Below are positions 7,668-17,900 of a stretch of 64,000 nt of DNA, one piece after another. The notes beneath the pieces are model-generated. The model was not told the origin of the DNA. It did not search any database and saw only the letters and a program-made list of their open reading frames with translations. The stretch lies in contig JBAZLJ010000001.1 of assembly GCA_041650315.1 (NCBI GenBank), forward strand, positions 62,001 through 126,000, given 5' to 3'. This DNA is from JAGVYF01 sp041650315. Lineage in GTDB: Archaea > Nanobdellota > Nanobdellia > Woesearchaeales > JAGVYF01. Position 1 is the stretch's first letter; each line of letters begins with the position of its first letter. The position numbers and the translations under genes are program-made.

Positions 7668-10600
7668 TTTTTAGTTCTCTTTGATTTTTCTCTTGCAATT
7701 TTTTTAAGATCTTCTAAAGGACGTTCAGGTTTAATGGATTTCCTAAGAGAAGTCAATCTTGTCATTTGATCAAATACATCTTTTGAAGACATGCCTGGTG
7801 TTTTTGGCTTGAATCGTGTGGCTTTTTCCATTTTTGAGAATACATCTAGTTCATCTTGTTTTTTGAATAATGATGTTATTTTGTCAAATACTCTGCCTCT
7901 TGTAGCATGTTCTAATGCTTTGAATACATCTTCCCCTGCTTTTATTCCCGACCATTGGTCTAGCGATGGTCTTTTTATTGGAGCTAGAATCATTCTTTTT
8001 GGAGTTGGTCTTTGCACATTTTCTGGTTGGTATCTTTCAGGTGTTATCGGAGTTTCTGGCACGAAATATTGCATATACGCGAAATATCCGCCGGTACCTA
8101 AGATTCCCGTTATTATTATCGTCATTAGTATCCAACTTAATAGGCTGGTCTGAGGTTCAGCTATCTCTATATCAGGTCTTGCTAGAGTAGTAGGGCACCC
8201 AGTTTCATCGATTGGCTGATCCAATGGGGTATTAGGGCACATATCAAATTGATCCAATATTCCATCGCTATCGCTGTCTGTATCTCTTTGGGAATCAGAG
8301 CATCCTTTCTCGTCCACTAGTTCTCCTTCAAGAGTGCCTGGGCATTCATCAGTATTATCAAATACTCCATCTCCATCAGAATCTCCTATGAGGACTTCTA
8401 TTTTCTGTTGCGCAGTCCCGCAATTATTTAATGAATCGCACGCGGTTCCACAGAAATATGTTGATTCGCTTAGTTCTACTTCTTGTGAATATGAACTTGT
8501 TGCACTGCATTTATCAGTAGTTGAGGTGCCGTATTTGAAAGAACCTGCATCGCATCCGCTTTCATCATTGCAATTGATTGCTACTAATACTCCGCCACCG
8601 GAATTAGCTACTAATAGACTAATCGTTGGGGCTCTCTTTTCTCTGCATTCGATGGATGTTGAGTTCTTTGCGGTAATTAATGCACTTTCTTTAGTGGTGC
8701 TTTCCATGCCTGCGCCGTTGTATGCAGTAGCTATTACTTTGTATTTGCTGCCCATTTCTAGATTAAGGCTGTTGACTGTAACTTGTCTAGTTGTAGTGGT
8801 TTGGTTTGTTGATATTTCAGCGCCTTTATCTCCAACTATGCTGTATCTGTAAGATGCGATTCCGCTTTCATTGTCAAAGGCGTTAAATGTTATACCCATT
8901 TCGAAACCATCATCAGTCTTACATGATTGATTTCCGGCATTGACTGAGCTTAATACGGGTACTGTGCCGTCAATCGTGAATGTATATGCCAATTCAGCGA
9001 GTTCTGGTTTAGCTAATGTGCCTTGCAATCCCACTAATGATGTGCAGTCAAGGTTTATTGTGAATGTACCTATATTGTATCTGCCGAGGCTTATGCTATG
9101 GATTCTTGAATTTTTACTAATCTCAACCATTTTACCTGACACATTCTTATAGCCACAATCTGCATCTTTATTTGTCGTGAAGTTCAGATCAATGAATCTT
9201 TCTTTTGTGTATCTAGGCGGGCTAGAAACAGTCATGTAAAGCGCTTGTTCTTTAATTTCATAAGTTATGGTAGTTAGCGCGGTTTTCCTTCCGGATAGGT
9301 CTTCACACTGGACATAGTACGATTCGCTTCTTGGAGTATTGTCAGTGAATGATAATGGTAGCATATGGATCTTTTTGTAGGTATTCGGATCATCATAGCT
9401 TTCCAATGGGAAATAACGCATAAATGAATAATCGTTTGTAGTTTTGCTGTATTTGCAGATAGTAAATCCTTCATTTGTCTCTACCATTAGCTTAGTCTGT
9501 AATGGTTGCTGGTTCAGCACATTAGGTTCTGCTTTTGCGGAAGTTATCTCAGGATTAGCTGAATCTAATTTTAGTACGAAAGCTTGCTGCATAACCTGTC
9601 TACCATCGTCGCATATCACATAGAATGATTGATCTTTTTCAGTGGAGAATCCTTTCTTAGTATGCTCAAGAGCGCCGGCTTCAGAAGTGCCAGTTTTATC
9701 GAAATTCAATAGCAATGGGAAATCGAAATCATTGTTTGGATTAGCGAATCCGTATTTGCATGTTGCAGCCCATGTTGTCTTGACCAACATTTCGTAATCT
9801 TTTGTTTGTGATACGCCGTGATGCGGAGTTTGCAGGATTATTTTAGTGTCTGAAGCGTCAACGCCGAATGCAACTTCATATGCGTTTTCAGCTACATTTC
9901 CTGCAATGTCTTTAGCTCTTACATATAATTTATAACAGCCATTTGTCAACGGATCTTTTACATTGAATATGTATTGTCTATTGTCAAGATTTGTCACTTC
10001 TATTCTGTTGTCGAATCCGGTTATTCCATATTCGGTCAGATTAATAGCTTCACCGAAATCAACCACTATGCTTGGCAAAGGTGATTTTATCATCAATCCG
10101 TCTGGCGCTTCTCTTAATTCGTAGTTGACTGGTTGAGGCGCTTGTCTGTCTATGATGAATGATACTGCTTTTGAGAATTTCACGCCTTGCGTGTCCGTGC
10201 CTAGGAAATATACGAATGTCTCAATCTCTGCGCCGTTTATCTTTAATAATTCGATTGGTAACTCGAATTGTCCATTAATCAGTTGGATATCAGTTATCTG
10301 TTGTCCTGCTTCTGTGCCAATATAGTATGATAATGGGCTAGTTGCATTGGCATTAATATTAGAGACACTTCCTTTGATGATTATATTTTGTTCTTGTAGA
10401 TGATATACATTTCTTCCATCTTTAATTTCACTGATTGCATTTATTGAGGCATTGCCTGACAATATGCTGTTTATTGTTATGGTACCTATTGAGCTAGCAG
10501 GAGTTGCTATTCCTGCCTGAGGCACTGTGTTAATGTAGAAATTTTTGTTGCTTAATTCTGTAATTGGCCAATTATGCTCAGCCATAGCATTTATCCTGAA

Positions 10601-13600
10601 TTCTGCTTGCGATAGTAGATTTGTGAATTTTGAAGGGATCAGGAAAGTTTGCCATTCTGTTTTTTCAGCATTTATTGGATATGGTTTTGGTAGGTCGTAA
10701 AATTCAGTTCCAACACTGAAAGTGAATGAATATATTCTGTCTATAGCTTTGTTTGTTCTTATCCTGACAATATATGGTTCAGGAGTTGATCTTGAAATTG
10801 TGCTTATGGTCAATGGAGCGGGAGGATTTGATGAAGCGTCTAATAATTGGATTGATGCATATGCGGGAATTTTGTCTATCCTGATAGTGTCCTGTTTTAT
10901 CTGCTCTTGATTGTTGCCGTTATCTGCGGAATAATAAGCTACAGGCGAGGTGTATGTTATAGATACTGAATCTGCAGCTATGTTCGGGCTGCATCCTTGG
11001 CCTAGGCAATATTTAGTGTATGAGCAATTGAATTGTCCTGGGAATCCTTGCTTCTGTTGCGGTGGGTCTTGGCAATCGAAATTCAGATATACATTGTTAT
11101 GCTGCCAATTAGCCAAACAATTCTGATTGGCGCCTTCTATTTTTGTTATAGGCGGTTTTTCATCAATAGTGAATCTTATTTCATCATCAGTTCCGCCAAT
11201 TATGCTGTTATCAACTTCTTGTTTGCATTTGACATAGAACCTATGGTGAGATACTAATGGATTCACGCTGACTGATGCGCTATGGTATCTTTTGTTGCTT
11301 GATGAGAATATCCCTTCCATATTCTCGTATATATTGTAATTTTCACTGAATTTGCAGACTGCATCTTTTTGGCTAGTTATGCTTATGATAATGTCATCAT
11401 GATGATTCAGAGCAGTGTTTGGCGAAGGGTTAGTCAAGCTTTGGTCGCCGGCTATGTTCAATTGAAGATTGCCGGAGACTTGGTTAGATGATCTGTCGCT
11501 GCAGGAATAGCTGAAGATGTATCTTCCATCTTTTATATCTGAATAATGAATCGCTCTTTGCGAGATCAATTCATTTTGCATGGAATCTGTGGCTGTAATT
11601 ATCGTGCCATTGATCATTTTTAACTGCCCTGAGCAAGTTATCAGTTGGTCTGCATTGTCGCTGGTTGTAAGCATGATATTAACTTTTGAGGACCATTTGT
11701 CTATCCCTATTTGTTCAGCGGTATAATCATAGGATACATTAACTGAAGGCAGTATACCATCAACAAAGAATCTCATACTTTTGACTTCTTCAAGATTATT
11801 TGCGCCATCTTTTGAATAATAGGTCAGTATGTAGAATCCGGATTCTCCAATTGTCCGTGAAAATCTGCTATTTGTCGCTAATGAAGTCGGATAAGTCCAG
11901 TTCTTTTCAATTGCATAGTATGTTTGTATTCCTGATACGGAATAAGAATTATCAAATGCGGTGAATGGAAGGTTTATGTTACGCGGGACGACTGCCATTT
12001 GCTGCGTTATTGTTATTGGTGGAATGATATCTTTTTGACATTTGAAATCTCTTTCATTGCAGTCTCTATAATCGTTGCCGTCTGCATCTTTGATACATTG
12101 GCCTTGCCATTTGCATCTGCCTATATCCGACAGATCTTGGCTTAATTGCGTAATCTTATTCGTGCCGCCTATCCTGCTGTTAGTTTCGTCGTAGATGACA
12201 TCGACATCGACTGATTGCGAGGATGTGCCTTCGCATTGGCTTTCACTTGTATAGTATATGCATGCATTCTCTTCTTCAGATACGCAAGTGTCATAATTCG
12301 TGAATATGCAATTGTCACCCACTAATCCGCATACTTCTCTGTCGCATCCGCCTAATATTCTGTTATTCGGTGAACTGCATTTTTCGCAATCTTGGTATAT
12401 CTCATTGCTAGGTTTGCATACGCCCATGCCAAGTTCGTAGGATTTTGTGTTTGACCATTGGCAATTCCCTGGTTGGTCTATACCGCAAGTATTGCTGTTA
12501 CAAGCATCTTGACTCCTGTAATCGTAGCAAGAGTTGATATTTTTGCAAGTTCCATAAGTATCTACATTAAATCTTGAGAAATCTTTATAGCAGGCAGCTG
12601 ACGCGCAGGCTGATGAGATGAATATGCCGAATGGTTTCAAGCAGACATCGCAGCTTGTGTCGGTAAAACATTTTCCTCCAACGCAAACGCCTTCAATCTG
12701 TCCGCAATCGAATATTTTCTCTAATTGGTTCAGAGGGCTGCAGATTGTTTCAGAATTATCATAACATAAGTTTACATTGCTTCCATCCAATTTCACGCAA
12801 AGTTCGCTTATCGCCCCTATGGTGATAATATTTGAATATTTATTTACCGCTAAGGTCTGTTCTTTTGAATAATATGCGCCAATCCTGTAGGAATATTCTG
12901 TATCATATTTGAATGTCGTGTCTGTAAATGAATTTTCGAATAATGAGTCTGATATTTGCTGCCAATTGCCTGATTCGTCGCATCTTCCTTCACATCTTTG
13001 CACAAACGCGTAATTTGATTGGCAGCTCGTCGGAGGGAATGTCCATTCTAATGCAATTTCTTTGCTTCCAGTTATAGGTAAAGCGTCTAATAATAAAGGA
13101 GGGCTCGGATCTTGTCCGCAAGATACTGGGCAAGTGCAAGGCCTTGACGAATCGATGGTTGCGCATTGATTCTGACAATCTGACAATGCTCCTTCCGCTC
13201 TTGTGTCCATCGTGCCGTCGCATTCTTCATAGAAATCAACTTTATTGTCTCCGCAATAATTTATGTAATTGAAAGGTTCTTGGATTATGGTAGGAGGAAC
13301 TATTGTCTGATTTGATATAGGTAATGTTTCGTTCGTGATTGGTTCTGTCTCGGGGGTTGTTGTGCTACATTGCGAATTACATTCCGTATTCGTGAAAGTG
13401 CCAGTGAAGAATTCGCCTCGGCATTGTATTTTGAATAGGTTATTTTTCGAAGTTCCGCTTTCACAGCAGCAACCGATATAGCAGTTGTCTCCAGGAATAT
13501 TAGCGCAAAGCTGGTTATCAAAGAACGTGCCTAGGATTAAATCACACTCTTGCGGCACTTTAGCATCTTCGCAGCCATTAGCTTGACTTATGCAACATCC

Positions 13601-13690
13601 GATTGCTTCTGCATCTGGAATCGATAAGATTATACTCAAAGCTATCAAAAACAGCATTAAGGATAGTAAATCTCCTCTTTTTTCCTTCAT
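7664..13690 (-). CDS. Giant Cys-rich surface protein with Ig-like repeats, calcium repeats and C-terminal membrane anchor
   Basis: A 2008-residue cell-surface protein. Residues 1-29 form a signal peptide. Residues about 30-560 are dense in Cys, including CC pairs and CxxC. The middle contains repeated Ig/cadherin-like modules marked by D..PP or D..P openings (FTIDEKPPI, FVDGILPSV, FIIDRQAPQ, FTIDGTVPV). Near 1780-1840 are thrombospondin type-3-like calcium loops (DSDGDGVFDNTDECPGT, DTDSDSDGILDQFDMCP). A single membrane helix follows near 1850-1876, then a 132-residue basic cytoplasmic tail carrying three copies of a DVF-x-x-(L/M) motif. Architecture suggests an adhesin held in the membrane. 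It overlaps the next pilin gene by four bases. Confidence 0.88.
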   Translation of the reverse strand: MKEKRGDLLSLMLFLIALSIILSIPDAEAIGCCISQANGCEDAKVPQECDLILGTFFDNQLCANIPGDNCYIGCCCESGTSKNNLFKIQCRGEFFTGTFTNTECNSQCSTTTPETEPITNETLPISNQTIVPPTIIQEPFNYINYCGDNKVDFYEECDGTMDTRAEGALSDCQNQCATIDSSRPCTCPVSCGQDPSPPLLLDALPITGSKEIALEWTFPPTSCQSNYAFVQRCEGRCDESGNWQQISDSLFENSFTDTTFKYDTEYSYRIGAYYSKEQTLAVNKYSNIITIGAISELCVKLDGSNVNLCYDNSETICSPLNQLEKIFDCGQIEGVCVGGKCFTDTSCDVCLKPFGIFISSACASAACYKDFSRFNVDTYGTCKNINSCYDYRSQDACNSNTCGIDQPGNCQWSNTKSYELGMGVCKPSNEIYQDCEKCSSPNNRILGGCDREVCGLVGDNCIFTNYDTCVSEEENACIYYTSESQCEGTSSQSVDVDVIYDETNSRIGGTNKITQLSQDLSDIGRCKWQGQCIKDADGNDYRDCNERDFKCQKDIIPPITITQQMAVVPRNINLPFTAFDNSYSVSGIQTYYAIEKNWTYPTSLATNSRFSRTIGESGFYILTYYSKDGANNLEEVKSMRFFVDGILPSVNVSYDYTAEQIGIDKWSSKVNIMLTTSDNADQLITCSGQLKMINGTIITATDSMQNELISQRAIHYSDIKDGRYIFSYSCSDRSSNQVSGNLQLNIAGDQSLTNPSPNTALNHHDDIIISITSQKDAVCKFSENYNIYENMEGIFSSSNKRYHSASVSVNPLVSHHRFYVKCKQEVDNSIIGGTDDEIRFTIDEKPPITKIEGANQNCLANWQHNNVYLNFDCQDPPQQKQGFPGQFNCSYTKYCLGQGCSPNIAADSVSITYTSPVAYYSADNGNNQEQIKQDTIRIDKIPAYASIQLLDASSNPPAPLTISTISRSTPEPYIVRIRTNKAIDRIYSFTFSVGTEFYDLPKPYPINAEKTEWQTFLIPSKFTNLLSQAEFRINAMAEHNWPITELSNKNFYINTVPQAGIATPASSIGTITINSILSGNASINAISEIKDGRNVYHLQEQNIIIKGSVSNINANATSPLSYYIGTEAGQQITDIQLINGQFELPIELLKINGAEIETFVYFLGTDTQGVKFSKAVSFIIDRQAPQPVNYELREAPDGLMIKSPLPSIVVDFGEAINLTEYGITGFDNRIEVTNLDNRQYIFNVKDPLTNGCYKLYVRAKDIAGNVAENAYEVAFGVDASDTKIILQTPHHGVSQTKDYEMLVKTTWAATCKYGFANPNNDFDFPLLLNFDKTGTSEAGALEHTKKGFSTEKDQSFYVICDDGRQVMQQAFVLKLDSANPEITSAKAEPNVLNQQPLQTKLMVETNEGFTICKYSKTTNDYSFMRYFPLESYDDPNTYKKIHMLPLSFTDNTPRSESYYVQCEDLSGRKTALTTITYEIKEQALYMTVSSPPRYTKERFIDLNFTTNKDADCGYKNVSGKMVEISKNSRIHSISLGRYNIGTFTINLDCTSLVGLQGTLAKPELAELAYTFTIDGTVPVLSSVNAGNQSCKTDDGFEMGITFNAFDNESGIASYRYSIVGDKGAEISTNQTTTTRQVTVNSLNLEMGSKYKVIATAYNGAGMESTTKESALITAKNSTSIECREKRAPTISLLVANSGGGVLVAINCNDESGCDAGSFKYGTSTTDKCSATSSYSQEVELSESTYFCGTACDSLNNCGTAQQKIEVLIGDSDGDGVFDNTDECPGTLEGELVDEKGCSDSQRDTDSDSDGILDQFDMCPNTPLDQPIDETGCPTTLARPDIEIAEPQTSLLSWILMTIIITGILGTGGYFAYMQYFVPETPITPERYQPENVQRPTPKRMILAPIKRPSLDQWSGIKAGEDVFKALEHATRGRVFDKITSLFKKQDELDVFSKMEKATRFKPKTPGMSSKDVFDQMTRLTSLRKSIKPERPLEDLKKIAREKSKRTKK

Positions 13691-13817
13691 CTATTCACCA
13701 AGTTATATATGATATAATATTATTTAGTAATTGTTATTTAAATATCTTTTCATAATATATATTAGCATTATATGTTAAATGTAGAAATTCTTGGTTTTTC
13801 TATATTTTTTCTTAGTT
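13691..13817. promoter_or_regulatory. AT-rich gap with likely second promoter of the surface cassette
   Basis: The 127 bases before the giant gene are nearly all A and T, with several TATA-like tracts on the minus strand (around 13700-13740 and 13755-13770). The gap is larger than others in the cassette (9-18 bases), so an internal promoter for the 2008-residue protein and the pilins is plausible. No operator-like repeat stands out. Confidence 0.35.
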
Positions 13818-14954
13818 TTATCTAATTTCTATCTCTTGCGTATCTATCAATCCAGATTCATCGTGTACTTTAAGTATGACCGATCTCCCAATTCCTGAAT
13901 TAGTCTGCCAAATGAAATAATCATCGAGTTCTATGAAGTTAGTACCGCGATTGGTCAATGAGAGCACCATATTATCTTCATCCGGATCAGCCACTTTAGG
14001 TTTTAAGGTTATTGAATTGGCTGTTTTGATGATTTCCACTTCTTTTATTATAGGCGGTCTATTTTCTCTAATAAATCTCAAGCTGTAGGCATGCCCTTCT
14101 ATTATTGAAGCGAAATCGTCTGCATAAATCGTATCTTGCTCCAAGGATTCTACTTTACGTATGCTGAATCCTTCTTTATACTCCGGCAGCTGCTTGTAGT
14201 CATTGACCATATCGAAATCCGGGTCAGCTGTATCGTTCTTGATGACTGCTTTGATGAATTCATGGAATTTTTTCAGTCTTACCCCAGATTCATAGGTAAA
14301 GTCTGACAATTCGAATTTTTGGTTGTCAATTGTGTAATTTATAGGGAATTTGAGATTGAATATGACTGATTCGTCTCCGATTATGATTTCAGTTTTTGGA
14401 ATTCCGTAATCCACTTCAGTAAATAGAAAATCAAGTTTAGTGCATTTCTCGATATAATTGTCTACATATGTTCTAAGTTCCTTTTGCATTGAGTTTATTG
14501 GGGAGTATGAACGGCAAGGCTGATATATGGGGGTTATGACATTAGGGCCGTTAGTGTCGCATAATGGTGGCAGATTGTCTATGCCGAAGTATGGGAATGG
14601 GATTGCCAATTGCTTGAATGGATATGGTGGGGTGAATGGCGGTGCATAATTCATATTTGATATGCCATAGTTTATTTTTTTTCCGTTATCGTCATATACT
14701 TTGTCTTCTGGTGTTAGGTATATCTTACCGCCTTGACTGCCAAGCACGCTTAGTCCATCTATTGCAGTGCGTTCTAGGCATTTTGTCACATATGAATTAA
14801 GGAAAGTGTTTTTTATGATGGCTTGCGTGCTTTGCATGATTGATGAATTAGTATTTGTCGTTAGTGTGGTTATGTAATATATGAACATGAAAATCATTAA
14901 TAGGACTAATCCGGTGATTATGAATACAGTTATCTGCGATTTTTTAGAATTCAT
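13818..14954 (-). CDS. Pilin-like membrane-anchored protein (KKSQ), 378 residues
   Basis: The N-terminus NSKKS-QITVFIITGLVLL is followed by a membrane helix to about residue 30, the same pattern as the small pilin-like proteins at the other end of the cassette. The exterior region has three Cys (CLERT near 59, LCDTN, PCRSY) and a C-terminal Ig/PKD-like domain (from about 300: RPPIIKEVEI, VADPDEDNMVLSL, GRSVILKVHDESG). It lies 15 bases after the 1270-residue secreted protein and 127 bases before the 2008-residue one. Inferred role: a large pilin-like subunit or a linker between the fibre and a giant protein. Confidence 0.78.
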   Translation of the reverse strand: MNSKKSQITVFIITGLVLLMIFMFIYYITTLTTNTNSSIMQSTQAIIKNTFLNSYVTKCLERTAIDGLSVLGSQGGKIYLTPEDKVYDDNGKKINYGISNMNYAPPFTPPYPFKQLAIPFPYFGIDNLPPLCDTNGPNVITPIYQPCRSYSPINSMQKELRTYVDNYIEKCTKLDFLFTEVDYGIPKTEIIIGDESVIFNLKFPINYTIDNQKFELSDFTYESGVRLKKFHEFIKAVIKNDTADPDFDMVNDYKQLPEYKEGFSIRKVESLEQDTIYADDFASIIEGHAYSLRFIRENRPPIIKEVEIIKTANSITLKPKVADPDEDNMVLSLTNRGTNFIELDDYFIWQTNSGIGRSVILKVHDESGLIDTQEIEIR

Positions 14955-14969
14955 TTTACGCGTTAATTT

Positions 14970-17900
14970 TTATTGCTTAATTACGTTAACTTCCGCAGTT
15001 GAATATTTGCCTTGATTGCTTATTGCAATTAATGTTATTTTGTGCGGACCAGGATTGCCGAATACTGAACCTAGCATGCTATAATCATTTCCTTTGAATT
15101 GGCCGTTAAGGACGTCTCCTGGTTCGATGTCCCAGTAATAAGTCACTTCTTCTTGCGGATTTGTTGTGGCCAATCTAACTTGGTCATTGTCTGCGAATAT
15201 GAAATCAGGTGTCGGGGACGAAATTGCGGCATTAGGTGTTAAACCTGTTAATGTAATTGACTTTAATCTTAGCATTGATGTCGCGGATTGCCATATTTCC
15301 GGCAAATTAGTTGATGCAAATGAATATAATTTGTAGTCTGCATATGTTTTTCCTGCAGTAGTGTCTATAATCGGTTGACAGAATACTTCTGGGAATGCTG
15401 CATTTCTGCAAATATCCGTTTTGAAATTCTTATAATCCACTGAAAGATATGGTTTTGCAGGATCTGATTGATCAATAAATCCGAATATCTCTTTATCGCC
15501 ATATCTTGCCAGATATACTCTATCATAATCAGTTGTTTCTTTGAGATATGCGCTATAATCTATCGTTCCTGAGATTGTTCTGGATATAGGTTTGATTATA
15601 TTTTTTAGAATGTAAATTGTGGTATCATATGGAGCTTTAAGCCAAATATTGAAAGTTATATCGTCTGATTCAGGGTTAATTCCTAGGATTCCTTCTTTTG
15701 AATATATGATTGAATTCATTTTTGAATTGTACCATAGCTGCGGATTATTATCGTTGCACATTTTGTAAGTATCATCATCATTTTGTGCGAAACTGCAACT
15801 GAGACTCACTACATTCATGAAAGGGTTCAATTTATCTTCGTTTAGTGTCGTGCCTAATATGATTCTACTTCCTGATCTGAGGATGCAATAGTTATTTGAA
15901 CCATTATCTTGCAAGAAAGACTGTAATGGTTCGTATTCTGTATATGGTAAAGTTTCTGCGCTTTTATCACAATATAATGAGAAATCGGTCAAAACATTAT
16001 CATTAGCCCATTCAAGCATTTTTGTAGCTAATATTTTTGTTCTTGTGCCCCATGCCCCTGCAGAGCAGAAATGGTCTCTTGAATATGCGCCTTCGAATAC
16101 GCATTGTTGTCCGTCCCAACAAGTGTTCAAGATAGGACAATAGGCTTCAGAATTATCTAAACTAATAGACCTATAGACTTCCTGCCAATTTCCGTTATCA
16201 TTTTGATCTAATACACATGCTGATAATACAGGATCGCCCCAGTTGCCGCCAGCGATATATTCTGGAGAAGTTGTTGCGACTATGCCAGATGCCGCATTCA
16301 AGCATTTTTTTTCAGTCCAGCATTGATTTTTTGCGCAGCATACTTGTTCATTTTGGTCAGGTGAATCTTTAGGCATTTCTCTTTGTTCGATAGCCGGCAA
16401 TCCATATAGTTCTTTTGACCATTTTCCATTAGGTGAACAGACATGTCCATACATGAATGTGTTGCATTCGCTATCATATGCTAACTGAGCAGTGATTAAG
16501 CCTATTCCGGGTTTTGAAATAGAACTCCTTCTCGAACAGCTATAGAATTGATTATCCAATCCGTATAATAGATCCGCATCTTCTGATTCCCAGCTGTCGA
16601 TGTCTGTGACTGCGTCTCCTGGTTTTAATAGGTTTCCGTTCCAGCAATAATTATTGCCATCTTGATAATATTCATGAGGGTCATTGCCGCAGCATTTGTT
16701 GCCTGACCATTTGTATCCTGGGACTGATTCACAGGCGAATTGGTCGCTGTCTAAGCTATCTACCCATGCTTCTGTTCCGCATACGAAGTCATTATTTGCT
16801 TTGACTAGATGTATCTTGTCTATAGCAAATAGATTGTAATAGTTATTAGCACCTATGGAAAAAATTCTGCCGTCATTCTTTGCAGCATTTTTATCCACGC
16901 GGAATTCTATGAAATTGATATCACTATTCGTTGTTATTTGGCTTGTGGGTATGCTGATGTGCATCCATTTGTTCAGGCCTGCGCCGTTCAGCGCATAATT
17001 ATTATTCAATATCTCCCCTAGGAATTCTTGCCTATAATTTCGGCCATAACTTTTCGAATCTCCTACATATTCTCCGCCTATGAATAGTTGAAGATTGAGA
17101 TCATCTGTTGCATACACATAGAAATCTAATGAGTCATAGGTTGACCAATCATTAATATTTGAATCAGCAGGCATAAGGTTAAGCAAAGGGCTTTCTTTTG
17201 CATTGTTCAGTGATATTCTGAAATAATAGAAGTCATCAGATTCATCGGTTTTTAATTTCCATGTCTGAGGGCAGAATTGCTTATCGCATTCTGGGATAAA
17301 TTCTTTAATTGTAGTCATGAATGAACCGGCAAGTCTTACTCTATTTGTGCCTTGATTAATACAATTATCATAATTCAGGCCGCAACATTCCAAAAATTTC
17401 GAATCTTGGTCTTCTTTTGAGCAGATAAATCGTTGGGATACTTGCTCATAATTTTGCAATAATTCAGTATCTGTCTGTTCAGTAGGTATGTCTGATATTT
17501 GCGCACCGATTGCTGCAAGCATATCATTAAAATCATCTGACCCTTCTTCTTGTCCTGTTGTTTGGGAAGTGTTTTGAACATAAGTAGATGTTGCGATGCT
17601 TGTTGGGATCTGCAGGTGTTCGCCTTCTGATAATTGCACGCCTAGTTTAGTATCAGCCACATTGCTATTGGCATCACATATATGCCAATTCTGTGCGTTT
17701 GAGATAAGATCATATGCGAAATATTTATTTGTAGGTAGTATATCTTCAGCGGGTTTGATTGCGAATGGTTCATCTTGTGAAAACATATAACTCCCTTTGT
17801 AGCAGAGCTGCGTATCTTCTTCGTAAATCATGCCTGTATCGATTATGCCGTCATCGCCGCAGCATAGTCCATTCGTTCCTAATTGCGGAACCCAGGTTGA

